Shown here: one piece after another, positions 1 through 7,446 of the stretch
Position numbering within the stretch: the stretch's first letter is position 1
How the letters are laid out: each line of letters starts with the position of its first letter
NCBI GenBank assembly: GCA_050736615.1
Contig: JBOHWL010000093.1
Location: 1-13,242, forward strand
Reading direction: 5' to 3'
DNA length: 13,242 nucleotides
Origin: JBOHWJ01 sp050736615
GTDB lineage: Bacteria > Desulfobacterota > Binatia > Binatales > Binataceae
Notes under the pieces: model-generated
Told to the model about the DNA's origin: nothing
Seen by the model: only the letters and a program-made list of their open reading frames with translations
Databases searched by the model: none
Translations under genes and position numbers: made by a program

Positions 1-188
1 CGCCCATGGTCCATCGCGTGCAAGGTGATGCCGGTTTCAACCCCAACACGCTCGGCCGGATTTCAACGCTGGGCCGCGTCGGCCAGCCCGAAGAAATCGC
101 GCGCATGGCGTTGTTCTTGGCCAGTGACGACGCGTCATTCGCGACCGGTGCGCCGTTCGTGGTCGATGGCGGCTGGACAGTCTCCTAA
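1..188 (+). CDS. Short-chain dehydrogenase/reductase, C-terminal end (partial)
   Basis: Only the last ~61 codons are present; the reading frame is open to the left edge of the window. The visible part carries the standard SDR C-terminus: a substrate-loop remnant PMVHR, then LGRVGQPEEIARMALFLASDDASF, the helix seen before the last strand, and GAPFVVDGGW, the usual tGxxxxVDGGW ending. The Met at position 6 is internal, because it falls in the PMVH motif that lies mid-protein in these enzymes, so it should not be taken as the start. The family reduces or oxidises alcohol/ketone groups with NAD(P)H. The catalytic Ser-Tyr-Lys and the cofactor-binding part lie outside the window, so substrate and cofactor cannot be judged. 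It precedes a second SDR on the same strand by 95 bases, which suggests a shared pathway. Confidence 0.9.
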   Translation, partial: PMVHRVQGDAGFNPNTLGRISTLGRVGQPEEIARMALFLASDDASFATGAPFVVDGGWTVS

Positions 189-248
189 CAGCGGTTGAAA
201 GTCGAGCAAGGTTTTTGCGTGATTAGCGAACATACTACACACGAGAAC

Positions 249-254
249 TATAAT
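249..254 (+). promoter_or_regulatory. Possible -10 box (TATAAT) ahead of the BadH-like SDR
   Basis: A perfect TATAAT sits in an AT-rich patch between the two SDR genes, about 30 bases before the ATG at 284. No good -35 hexamer lies 16 to 18 bases upstream; the best is TTAGCG at 223-228 with a long 20-base spacer. It may give the downstream genes a start of their own, or be chance in an AT-rich gap. Confidence 0.3.
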
Positions 255-283
255 TCCTTAATTCATGAGGTAGCTTTGCCAAA

Positions 284-1051
284 ATGGCTGCGATCACTCG
301 CTTGCGCAACCAAGTAGCGCTCGTCACCGGCGCCGCCCAGGGCATCGGCCGCGCCATCGCCATACGACTCGCCGACGAGGGTGCCAAAGTGGCAATCGGC
401 GATATCCAGGCCGATGTGGCCCACAGGACTGCGGACGAAATCAAGGCCGGCGGGGGCGCCGCGCTCGCCGTCCAGCTTGACGTCACCGACTTGAACCAGG
501 CGATCGCGGCCGCCGATACGGTCGAACGCGAACTCGGTCCCATCGACATCCTGGTCAACAACGCTGGATGGGACAAGCTCGAACCGTTCGTCCAGAGTGA
601 GCCGGAGACTTGGGAGCGGGTGATCGCGATCAACTATCGCGGCCTGCTCAATTGCTGCAAAGCGATCGTGCCGCGCATGCAGGCGCGTAACCACGGCAAA
701 ATCGTTTCCATCGCCTCCGACGCCGGCCGCGTCGGTTCCAGTGGCGAGGCGGTTTATGCCGGATGCAAGGCGGGCATTATCGCCTTTTCCAAAACTCTCG
801 CGCGCGAGGTCGCCCGCAACGGCATCAACGTCAACGTGGTCTGTCCGGGACCGACCGAAACCGCGCTGCTCAAGGGTGTCATGGAAGCGCAGCCCAAGGT
901 GCTCGAGGCGATGAAACGCGGCATCCCGCTGCGCCGTCTGGGCCAACCCGAGGACCTCGCGGGGGCGGTCGCATTTTTCGTTTCGTCCGACGCCGATTAT
1001 GCAACCGGGCAGGTGTTAAGCATCAGTGGCGGCCTCACCATGGTCGGATGA
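284..1051 (+). CDS. SDR-family dehydrogenase, BadH-like (2-hydroxycyclohexanecarboxyl-CoA dehydrogenase type)
   Basis: A full-length 255-residue classical SDR. The nucleotide-binding motif TGAAQGIG is at residues 15-22. An acidic residue (Asp40) ends the second strand, which favours NAD over NADP. NNAG is at 92-95, and the catalytic residues Asn117, Ser145, Tyr158 and Lys162 (YxxxK) are all present. The stretches NNAGWDKLEPF, SDAGRVGSSGEAVYAGCK and the ending GQVLSISGGLTM closely recall BadH, the NAD-dependent 2-hydroxycyclohexanecarboxyl-CoA dehydrogenase of anaerobic cyclohexanecarboxylate/benzoate degradation. That is recognition from memory, so the exact substrate stays unproven; a different beta-hydroxyacyl-CoA or cyclic alcohol is possible. 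GAGG at 267-270 supports the ATG at 284. It is followed after 49 bases by a methyltransferase, and no other Bad pathway gene is in view. Confidence 0.93.
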   Translation: MAAITRLRNQVALVTGAAQGIGRAIAIRLADEGAKVAIGDIQADVAHRTADEIKAGGGAALAVQLDVTDLNQAIAAADTVERELGPIDILVNNAGWDKLEPFVQSEPETWERVIAINYRGLLNCCKAIVPRMQARNHGKIVSIASDAGRVGSSGEAVYAGCKAGIIAFSKTLAREVARNGINVNVVCPGPTETALLKGVMEAQPKVLEAMKRGIPLRRLGQPEDLAGAVAFFVSSDADYATGQVLSISGGLTMVG

Positions 1052-1100
1052 CCCAAAAGGGGCTCAAGGGCGACGAGTTGTCTTCGACGGAGGGGAGATA

Positions 1101-2168
1101 ATGGCGGCAGGTGGCTCGATGGATATAGAAAAGGCGAAGAAAGTCGCGCAGGAGGTAGTCGGCGATGTCGCCTCGGTGATGCATGGAGCGCTCTGCTATA
1201 TCGGCGACCGCCTCGGCTTGTTCAGGTCGATGATGGACGCGGGCGCCGTCACGGTCGATCAACTCGCCGAGCGCACCGGACTCAGTTCGCGCTACCTGCG
1301 CGAATGGCTGGGCGCGATGGCGGCGGCGCATTACGTTGAATACGATGGCGCCGCGGGCACCTACTTCCTCACGCCTGAGTATGCGGCGGCGCTCGCCGAT
1401 GAAGATTCGCCCTTTTTTATCTGCAGTTATTTCCAGATGGCGCAATCGCTCATGATGGTGGCGCCCGAGGTTGCCGAAGCCTTCAAAACCGGCAAAGGCG
1501 TGACCCAGGCGCAGTATCCAGCGGGAATGTTCGAAGCCGCCGAACGCAATTCGCGCGTGCGTTACAAGCATAAGCTGCTGCGCAAATGGCTGCCCGCGAT
1601 GCCGCAAGTGGTCGCCGCGCTCGAGACCGGTGGCACCGCCGCCGACGTCGGATGCGGCGGTGGCCGCGCCGCCATCATGATCGCGCGGAGCTTTCCCGCC
1701 TGTCACGTCTGGGGTTTCGACATTCACGCGGAGTCGCTGGCACGCGCGGGCCGCAACGCCGAAAATGCCGGTGTCGCGGACCGTGTGAGATTCGAGTTGG
1801 CCAACGGACGCGAATTGCCCGGCACCTTTGACTTTATTTCGACTTTCGACGTGGTTCACGACGCTGTCGATCCGCTCGGCCTGATGAGCACCATCCGGCG
1901 CGCGCTCAAACCGAACGGCACTTATCTTATCCAGGAAATCAACACTTCCGCCGACCTGCGAGACAATCTCAAGCCGATGGGGAAAATGCTCTACTCCGTC
2001 AGCACGTTGTACTGCATGACGACTTCACTCGCCCATGGCGGCGCAGGCATCGGCAGCCTGATGGGCGAGGCTAAGGCGCGCGAGCTGGCGCGGGCGGCGG
2101 GTTTCTCACAATTTACCCGGTTGCCGATCAAGGATGACTTCGCGGTCTTGTATGAACTGCGCCCTTGA
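1101..2168 (+). CDS. Class I SAM-dependent methyltransferase with N-terminal winged helix (Rv2258c-like)
   Basis: The chosen start gives 355 residues and is preceded by a strong GGAGGGGAGATA Shine-Dalgarno at 1089-1100. An in-frame ATG at 1026 would overlap the SDR and adds residues that look like out-of-frame SDR sequence, so it was rejected. Residues ~20-90 look like a winged-helix/dimerisation domain (LAERTGLSSRYLREWLGAM). A Rossmann methyltransferase domain follows, with motif I DVGCGGG at 182-188, an acidic ribose-binding region GFDIHAE, and the post-motif FDVVHDAVDP from 249. The overall plan matches the Rv2258c-type family, in which the N-terminal domain serves dimerisation or substrate binding rather than DNA binding. 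The methyl acceptor is unknown. It sits between a dehydrogenase and an LLM oxidoreductase and may modify a pathway intermediate or a natural product. Confidence 0.9.
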   Translation: MAAGGSMDIEKAKKVAQEVVGDVASVMHGALCYIGDRLGLFRSMMDAGAVTVDQLAERTGLSSRYLREWLGAMAAAHYVEYDGAAGTYFLTPEYAAALADEDSPFFICSYFQMAQSLMMVAPEVAEAFKTGKGVTQAQYPAGMFEAAERNSRVRYKHKLLRKWLPAMPQVVAALETGGTAADVGCGGGRAAIMIARSFPACHVWGFDIHAESLARAGRNAENAGVADRVRFELANGRELPGTFDFISTFDVVHDAVDPLGLMSTIRRALKPNGTYLIQEINTSADLRDNLKPMGKMLYSVSTLYCMTTSLAHGGAGIGSLMGEAKARELARAAGFSQFTRLPIKDDFAVLYELRP

Positions 2169-2280
2169 TAGCGATAGTTTGCCCAGTTGGTGTAAAGGCG
2201 GGAGCATTTCTCGATGCCCATCGCCGCTGTAGTCAGATCCCGCTTTGCGAAGGTTCATGTTTGTTGCGTGAGGACCAAGG

Positions 2281-3264
2281 ATGGATAATTCCAAGACTAA
2301 GTTTGGGCTTACCCTACCAAATCGGGGCGTGATTATCGGCGCGACGACTGTGCCCGAGATGTTGGCTTTGGCCGAACGGGCGGAAGCCGCCGGATGGGAT
2401 TCCGTCTGGGTCGGCGATTCGATTTTTGCCAAGCCGCGGCTGGACGCGCTAGTTTTGCTGGGCGCACTCGCCGCCCGCACCAAGCGGGTCAAGCTTGGAC
2501 CCGCCTGCTTCGCCAGCACGCCGTTACGCGACGCGTTGACGCTGGCCTATCAATGGTCGAGTCTCGACCTACTGTCCGACGGCCGCACCGTCTTCGTCGC
2601 ATGCCAGGGCGCGCCCGAAGGCGGCGGCGCATTCGACCGCGAATTCGGCATTTTCGGCGTGCAGCCGTCAAGCCGGATGCGGCGGATGGAAGAGGCCATC
2701 GAGATTATGCGGCTGACCTCGTCGCGCGAGCATGTGGATTACGAGGGCCAATACAACCGCTTCCGCGACGTCACGGTTTTGCCGCGTCCGGTGCAACAGC
2801 CGCTGCCGATTTGGGTGGTCTCGAATCCTGATCTGAAAAAAAAACGCAATGCGGAGAGGGGCTATCGCCGCGTCGCGCGGCTCGGCGATGGTTGGATGAC
2901 GACCTGGAAATCACCCGCCGAGGTGCGCACTTCAATCGAGCTGATTCGTGGATATGCGCGGGAAGAGGGCCGCACTTTGCCCGCCGACTTCGAGGTGTGC
3001 GTCTATTACAACATCAACGTGAACGAAAATCGCGACTACGCGCTGGAAGAATCCAAGCGTTTTCTCGATACCTACTACAGCGTCGATTATCATCGCGCGA
3101 TGCTCGAATCATGGGTCGCGATGGGCTCGCCGGCCCAATGTATCGACAGTATCCGCGCCTATATCGAGGCTGGTGCAACCACGATCACGCTGCGCCTCAC
3201 CGGCTATGAACAGGAGCGTCAATTCAAGCGTGTCACCGAGGAAGTCCTGTCCGCTTTTCTTTGA
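2281..3264 (+). CDS. LLM-class (luciferase-like) oxidoreductase, probably F420-dependent
   Basis: 327 residues, the usual length for a single-domain luciferase-like TIM-barrel enzyme. Visible family signatures are FGLTLPNRG at the first strand, AERAEAAGWDSVWVGDS after helix 1, the strand TKRVKLGPA, LDLLSDGR, the linker VLPRPVQQPLPIWV, and LGDGWM at 201-206. The C-terminal part has the family's GSPAQCIDSIRAYIEAGATTITLR pattern. These enzymes use reduced F420 or FMN to reduce, or with oxygen to monooxygenate, a substrate; this subgroup most resembles F420-dependent reductases, which is inference. The start follows a GTGAGGA site at 2268-2274. A run of nine A bases at 2836-2844 encodes three lysines just before the LGDGW segment and is a possible slippage site. 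The gene lies 112 bases after the methyltransferase and 114 before the amidohydrolase. Confidence 0.92.
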   Translation: MDNSKTKFGLTLPNRGVIIGATTVPEMLALAERAEAAGWDSVWVGDSIFAKPRLDALVLLGALAARTKRVKLGPACFASTPLRDALTLAYQWSSLDLLSDGRTVFVACQGAPEGGGAFDREFGIFGVQPSSRMRRMEEAIEIMRLTSSREHVDYEGQYNRFRDVTVLPRPVQQPLPIWVVSNPDLKKKRNAERGYRRVARLGDGWMTTWKSPAEVRTSIELIRGYAREEGRTLPADFEVCVYYNINVNENRDYALEESKRFLDTYYSVDYHRAMLESWVAMGSPAQCIDSIRAYIEAGATTITLRLTGYEQERQFKRVTEEVLSAFL

Positions 3265-3378
3265 GCCTTCCTGACACGCACCGGCGCCGGCATGAAGACA
3301 TCGCGCGCGATTAAACGGCGTGGGTTTCGTTGCGTCAACCCGCTCGCAAGGGCAGATTGATGAACGGAGACACCCATC

Positions 3379-4890
3379 ATGAGCATCACCAAGCCCTCCA
3401 CGCGTTCGGCCGAGATCCGCGCTCGCGCCGGCCATCCAATTATCGATTCCGACGGCCATGTGGTCGAATTCGAACCCGCCCTGCTTGATTACATTCGCGC
3501 GGTAGGCGGGACAAAAATACTTGAGCGTTATAAATCGGCGTGGGACACCGCCTACTATTTCCGCTGGAATCACCTCTCGCCCGAGGAACGCCGCGAATTC
3601 CGCGTGCCGCGCCCGGTATGGTGGCCCTATCCGACCAAAAATACCTACGATCGCGCGACCGCCGCGCTGCCGCGGCTGCTCTATCAGCGACTCGATGAGA
3701 TGGGTCTGGATTTCACGGTCCTCAATCCGAGCCAGGGACTGTTCGCGTCCCATATCGGTGATGACGAGCTCAGACCCGCGGTATGCCGCGCCTTCAACAA
3801 CTACCATGCCGATATTTTCCGTGAATACGCCGACCGCATGACGCCGGCGGCGTGCGTGCCGATGCATACGCCGGCCGAAGCTATCGCCGAGTTGGAGCAT
3901 GTGGCCGAACTCGGGCTGAAGGTTGTGATGATGGCGGGATTCGTCCGGCGGCCGATCCCAGGATTGGCGAAAAAAGCACCGGAACTCGCACCCTACCTGA
4001 CCTGGATGGACACCTTCGGTCTGGATAGCGAATACGACTATGACCCGGTATGGCAAAAGTGCGTGGAGCTGGGTTTCGCGCCGACCTTTCATTCCTTCGG
4101 ACTGAATTGGGGGATGCGCACCTCGATTTCGAATTTCATTTATAACCAAATCGGCCATTTCGGCGCCGCCGCCGAGGGAATTTGCAAAGCATTGTTTCTG
4201 GGCGGGGTCACACGCCGTTTCCCGACACTTAAATTCGCCTTCAAGGAGGGTGGCGTGGGCTGGGCGTGCGCGCTCTATTGCGCACTGTACGAACGATGGC
4301 ATAAGCGCAGCCGCCAGATGATAGAGAACGTTAATCCGGCCAATCTCGACCGTGCGCTCTATCGGCAACTATGCGAAGAATATGGCGGCCGGTTCACCCA
4401 GGGCCGGCTTGACGGCAACCTGGTGCCTTCGGAACTGGAGGGCGGCGGCGGCGGTGAGCCATCGCAGCGGGACGAATGGGAAAAATGCGCGATCACGAGC
4501 CCGCGTGACATTCACGACCTGTTCGTGCCGCATTTCTTCTTCGGCTGCGAAGGCGACGATCGCGTCACCGGCTGGGCCTTCGACTCACGCCGCAATCCGC
4601 TCGGAGCCCGGCTCAACGCGGTCTATGGTTCCGACCTCGGCCATTACGATCTGCTGGATATGCGCGACGCCGCGGTTGAAGCCTATGAAGGGGTCGAAGA
4701 CGGCTTGATGACCGAGCGCGACTTCCGCGACTTCGTCTTCATCAACCCAATCAAGCTTCACGCCGCGATGAATCCCAACTTTTTCAAGGGCACCGTAATC
4801 GAGCATGAAGCGGAGCGCACCCTGGCGGACCTACGCGCCGCCGGTGAACTACCGCAAGTCAATGATAGCGCCGGCGCGGCAGCGCGTTAA
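3379..4890 (+). CDS. Amidohydrolase-2 family metal-dependent hydrolase or decarboxylase
   Basis: 503 residues, longer than the ~300-380 of ACMSD-type amidohydrolase-2 proteins but similar to the large DSDGHVxE branch. The first strand carries DSDGHVVE (23-30) in place of the classical DxHxH, so the N-terminal metal site has a single His (His27). Other family marks are His238 in PTFHSFG, NQIGHF with His260, the block LGGVTRRFPTLKFAFKEGGVGW ending the barrel (Glu290), and GSDLGHYD at 417-424 with the expected catalytic/metal Asp419. Members hydrolyse amides or lactones or decarboxylate aromatic and acyl substrates. The substrate cannot be read from sequence. The ATG follows CGGAGA at 3365-3370. 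As the last gene of the rightward run it may act on the product of the upstream LLM enzyme or SDRs. Confidence 0.9.
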   Translation: MSITKPSTRSAEIRARAGHPIIDSDGHVVEFEPALLDYIRAVGGTKILERYKSAWDTAYYFRWNHLSPEERREFRVPRPVWWPYPTKNTYDRATAALPRLLYQRLDEMGLDFTVLNPSQGLFASHIGDDELRPAVCRAFNNYHADIFREYADRMTPAACVPMHTPAEAIAELEHVAELGLKVVMMAGFVRRPIPGLAKKAPELAPYLTWMDTFGLDSEYDYDPVWQKCVELGFAPTFHSFGLNWGMRTSISNFIYNQIGHFGAAAEGICKALFLGGVTRRFPTLKFAFKEGGVGWACALYCALYERWHKRSRQMIENVNPANLDRALYRQLCEEYGGRFTQGRLDGNLVPSELEGGGGGEPSQRDEWEKCAITSPRDIHDLFVPHFFFGCEGDDRVTGWAFDSRRNPLGARLNAVYGSDLGHYDLLDMRDAAVEAYEGVEDGLMTERDFRDFVFINPIKLHAAMNPNFFKGTVIEHEAERTLADLRAAGELPQVNDSAGAAAR

Positions 4891-4893
4891 TCG

Positions 4894-4929
4894 CCGCCGC
4901 CGCTACGGCCAGTGCCATCGCGGCGGCGG
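4894..4929. terminator. GC-rich hairpin between convergent genes
   Basis: CCGCCGCCGC (4894-4903) is exactly complementary to GCGGCGGCGG (4920-4929), with a 16-base loop. It lies four bases after the amidohydrolase stop and 40 bases beyond the ferritin stop on the other strand, where a shared transcription stop would be expected. Neither side has a T-tract, so it is not a textbook intrinsic terminator; it may instead protect 3' ends or be incidental GCC-rich sequence. Confidence 0.4.
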
Positions 4930-4968
4930 AATTCAAACGTCTCGCCCGGTCTGGAAGGAGTGGCTTTT

Positions 4969-5496
4969 CTACATCTTTTCGAGCAACGTCTTCATATCGT
5001 CGGCGTGCTCTTCTTCCACCTTCAGAATATCCTCGATGAGCTTGCGCGTGGTCGGATCATCGTCGCGCAGCCAGCGCACAATTTCGGAATAGGATTCGAT
5101 CGCGATACGCTCTGCAACCAGGTCCTCCTTGATCATCGAGACCAGATCGGTGCCTTCTTTATATTCGGAGTGGCTGCGCGCGGAGAGACCGTCCGGACCG
5201 AAATTGGGCTTGCCATTGAGTTGCGTGATGCGCTCGGCGACTGAATCCGCGTGCTGCTGCTCCTCGGCGGCATGCTGCGAGAACTCCGCCTTGGCCGCGT
5301 CGGAATTGATTCCAGCCGCCGTGTAGTAGTGACGTTTATAGCGCAGCACACAGACCAGTTCCGTCGCCAGCACGTCATTGAGAACGTTGAGAACCTTTTC
5401 GCGATCGGCCTTGTAGCTTTCGGTAACGGCGCCATGCTCCATGTGCCGGCGTGCCCGATCGCGAATCTTTTGAACATCGGCAACGAATTCGCTCAT
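4969..5496 (-). CDS. Ferritin-like di-iron protein (bacterioferritin/Dps-like)
   Basis: 175 residues forming a four-helix ferritin-like domain. The expected di-iron ligands are all present in order: Glu46 (TELVCVLRY), Glu79 and His82 (AEEQQHAD, ExxH), Glu129 (LVAERIAIESY), Glu161 and His164 (EEEHADD, ExxH). This fits the bacterioferritin/ferritin group, which oxidises Fe(II) and stores iron or detoxifies peroxide in the cytoplasm. There is no obvious haem-binding Met in the bacterioferritin position, and no encapsulin-targeting tail was recognised. A good AGAGGAG Shine-Dalgarno precedes the ATG. It lies 102 bases downstream of an LLM oxidoreductase on the same strand and could be co-transcribed with it or have its own promoter in the gap. 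Exact subfamily is uncertain; function as a non-haem di-iron ferritin-like protein is well supported. Confidence 0.9.
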   Translation of the reverse strand: MSEFVADVQKIRDRARRHMEHGAVTESYKADREKVLNVLNDVLATELVCVLRYKRHYYTAAGINSDAAKAEFSQHAAEEQQHADSVAERITQLNGKPNFGPDGLSARSHSEYKEGTDLVSMIKEDLVAERIAIESYSEIVRWLRDDDPTTRKLIEDILKVEEEHADDMKTLLEKM

Positions 5497-5598
5497 ATTA
5501 TACTCCTCTTTCGATTAGTCAGCGGACGCGACGACCGTGCTGTTTGCGCGCATATTTCTTTGCGGATGCGCGGCGTTATATTGGCCGCGTATCGCGCC

Positions 5599-6675
5599 CT
5601 ATCGTGGCGCCCGCGCCGTCGCATTTTTCAAGTATGGCATGACCTGCTTAACGAAGCGCTCCAGCGATCGCATTATCTCGCGATGCGGCATCCCGCCGAA
5701 ATTATTAATCAAGGACATGTGCGTTGCCCCCAAAGCTTCATAGTGGGCAAACCTCGCCAGGCACTGTTCGGCATCGCCGAAAATAACCTGGTTCGGATAC
5801 ATCAACTCGTACTCTTCATGCAGCCGCTGGAAAATGCCACCGATACCCGCATAGCTCTGATACTGTGACGGGTCCGCGTCGACGCGGTTCGCTTCCGCCG
5901 CCAGTTCGAAATAATTCGCCATGAACTGGCGTGGATATTCACGCGCGTGATCGGCGGATTCGCCTTGAAAAAAGTGCATGCACATCATGACCTCGCGCGT
6001 GCCCCGATCATGACCGGCGCGCCGCAGCGCGTCGCGATACCACCCAACCCTGGTGAGCGCATCCTCCGGACCGCTCACGTATGGGACATACATCAGGTGA
6101 TAGCCATTTCTACCGGCGAATTCGAACGATTCCGGCGTGAAGATACATGCAACATAGATGGGCGGATGCGGCCGCTGCACCGGTTTCGGAATGACATTCA
6201 CCCCGCGCAGGGTGCGATAGGTCCCCGCGTGAGCCGCCGGCTCGTCACTCCAGGCTTTGAGAATGATCTCGTGCGCTTCATCAAAGCGCTTGCGGCTTTC
6301 TTCCATCGGCACGTTAAAAGCATCGTATTCGGCACGCTGAAAAGCCCGCCCGATGCCGAAATCGAGACGGCCGCCACTGAGGTTGTCGACCATCGCGAAC
6401 TCCTCGGCAACCCGCACCGGATCGTTAAGCCCGATGAGTGCGACGCTCGATCCGATGCGGATTTTGCGGGTACGCTGCGCCGCCGCCGCCGCCAGCACCG
6501 GCACCGAGGGAATCATGCCGCCATAACGGAAGAAATGATGTTCCGCGAACCACACCGCATCGAAGCCGTTCTGATCGATAAACTCGACCTGTTCGAGAAT
6601 CTCGCGGTATAGTTGCGCGGCCGAGCCGTTGCTCTGAGGCCAGTAAGTGGGCAGGTAAAATAGCGACAGCTTCAT
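5599..6675 (-). CDS. LLM-class flavin-dependent oxidoreductase (bacterial luciferase-like, AEHHF type)
   Basis: With the ATG at 6675 the product has 358 residues and begins with the typical first strand MKLSLFYLPTY; CGGAGACGGGAA lies just upstream. An in-frame ATG at 6735 adds 20 residues that look non-coding. AEHHF at 44-48 is the hallmark of the luciferase alpha-like/FMN-dependent group. It is followed by TRKIRIGSSVALIGLNDPVRVAEE, LSGGRLDFGIGRAF, IPKPVQRPHPPIYVA and FGDAEQCLARFAHYEALGATHMSLI, covering the whole TIM barrel. Such proteins act as reduced-flavin monooxygenases or oxidoreductases; a partner flavin reductase is not seen here. It is distinct from the smaller F420-type LLM gene at 2281-3264. 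It diverges from the cytochrome gene to its right across 247 non-coding bases. Confidence 0.92.
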   Translation of the reverse strand: MKLSLFYLPTYWPQSNGSAAQLYREILEQVEFIDQNGFDAVWFAEHHFFRYGGMIPSVPVLAAAAAQRTRKIRIGSSVALIGLNDPVRVAEEFAMVDNLSGGRLDFGIGRAFQRAEYDAFNVPMEESRKRFDEAHEIILKAWSDEPAAHAGTYRTLRGVNVIPKPVQRPHPPIYVACIFTPESFEFAGRNGYHLMYVPYVSGPEDALTRVGWYRDALRRAGHDRGTREVMMCMHFFQGESADHAREYPRQFMANYFELAAEANRVDADPSQYQSYAGIGGIFQRLHEEYELMYPNQVIFGDAEQCLARFAHYEALGATHMSLINNFGGMPHREIMRSLERFVKQVMPYLKNATARAPR

Positions 6676-6860
6676 GTTCCCGTCTCCGCGGCTCGCACCT
6701 CGGGGATAAGGCCCGGATCCACGCGCCGGTTCCATGCCAACCCGTTGACTGTGTCCGCCACAACTTGATTCGAAGGCAAAGATACACTGGCATAAAGACG
6801 CTCGCCAGCATCCCGTTTGTCACCCTGTCCGTCGCCGTTTCATTCGCGAAGGGTCGATCA

Positions 6861-6889
6861 TTGAAGCTCGATGCGCGTTCGAATAGCTT
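6861..6889 (+). promoter_or_regulatory. Possible sigma-70-type promoter for the cytochrome gene
   Basis: TTGAAG (6861-6866) and TAGCTT (6884-6889) are separated by exactly 17 bases in the divergent intergenic region 6676-6922. They would start transcription about 27 bases before the GTG at 6923. The -35 matches four of six consensus positions, the -10 only three, so support is weak. No convincing promoter was seen for the leftward LLM gene in the same gap. Confidence 0.3.
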
Positions 6890-6922
6890 GCTTCACGTGC
6901 CGTGGAAACGGAGGTGCGAAGA

Positions 6923-7390
6923 GTGACGCTATCTGACAGGTGTTGGTGCGTGGCCCGAGGTGTAATCAGCATTGGCGCGGCCGTAGCCTTACTGATGATA
7001 ATCGGCGCAACCGCCCGCGCCCAAGGTGAAGCGGCCGGCGCTGGCGCTCCGGCGCTATCCACAGGTAAACAGGATTTCGATAAATATTGTGCGCGATGTC
7101 ATGGCACTAACGGCAAAGGCCATGGTCCGGACCTTTATATCCTGTCAGGCGTACATCCATCCAACTTGACTGTGCTGACTGAGAAAAACGGCGGTGTGTT
7201 TCCCTATCAGCAGGTCGTGGATATCATTGACGGCCGCAAAGTCCCACCGTCCCATAAACGCCTGGACATGCCTTTCTGGGGCGTGCAGTTCCAACCGTCG
7301 GGTAAGGAATTCACCGCGAAGAGCGACGCGTTAGTCAAAGCGCGCATCGACCGCTTGGCCAATTACATCAAAAGCATGCAAGTTAAATAG
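6923..7390 (+). CDS. Small exported c-type cytochrome
   Basis: 155 residues from the GTG at 6923, chosen because GGAGG at 6910-6914 lies eight bases upstream; GTG codons at 6902 and 6914 are poorer alternatives. Residues ~10-33 form a signal peptide (hydrophobic stretch then ATARA before Gln34). A single haem-binding CARCH motif follows at 56-60, with NGKGHGPD after it as in class I cytochromes c. Met116 in RLDMPFWG is the likely sixth haem ligand. Mature size (~120 residues, one haem) fits a periplasmic mono-haem electron carrier or a small cytochrome subunit. Its redox partner is not in the window. It stands alone, divergent from the LLM oxidoreductase and convergent with the sigma-factor operon. 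Confidence 0.9.
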   Translation: MTLSDRCWCVARGVISIGAAVALLMIIGATARAQGEAAGAGAPALSTGKQDFDKYCARCHGTNGKGHGPDLYILSGVHPSNLTVLTEKNGGVFPYQQVVDIIDGRKVPPSHKRLDMPFWGVQFQPSGKEFTAKSDALVKARIDRLANYIKSMQVK

Positions 7391-7446
7391 CGAACATTCC
7401 ACCCGACGGCGCCATTATCCTAACAAGCCACCAACTGCCGGCTGCC

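Noticed and set aside
263..946. 227-residue open frame on the - strand over the BadH-like SDR
   Set aside because: The + strand has a complete SDR with all catalytic motifs; the antisense frame has low-complexity Asp/Arg/Gly content and no motif, typical of the shadow of a GC-rich gene.
3292..3360. 22-codon frame (MKTSRAIKRRG...) just before the amidohydrolase
   Set aside because: Too short and without a clear ribosome site; possible leader peptide but no attenuator structure was seen.
3109..4368. 419-residue open frame on the - strand over the amidohydrolase
   Set aside because: Exact antisense of a motif-bearing gene, runs across two genes and an intergenic gap, and shows no recognisable domain.
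5947..6612. 221-residue open frame on the + strand over the second LLM gene
   Set aside because: Antisense of a clear luciferase-like protein; no ribosome site and shadow-like composition.
6676..6922. Sigma-54 (-24/-12) promoter in the divergent region beside the cytochrome gene
   Set aside because: TGGCAT occurs, but no TGC follows at the required spacing.
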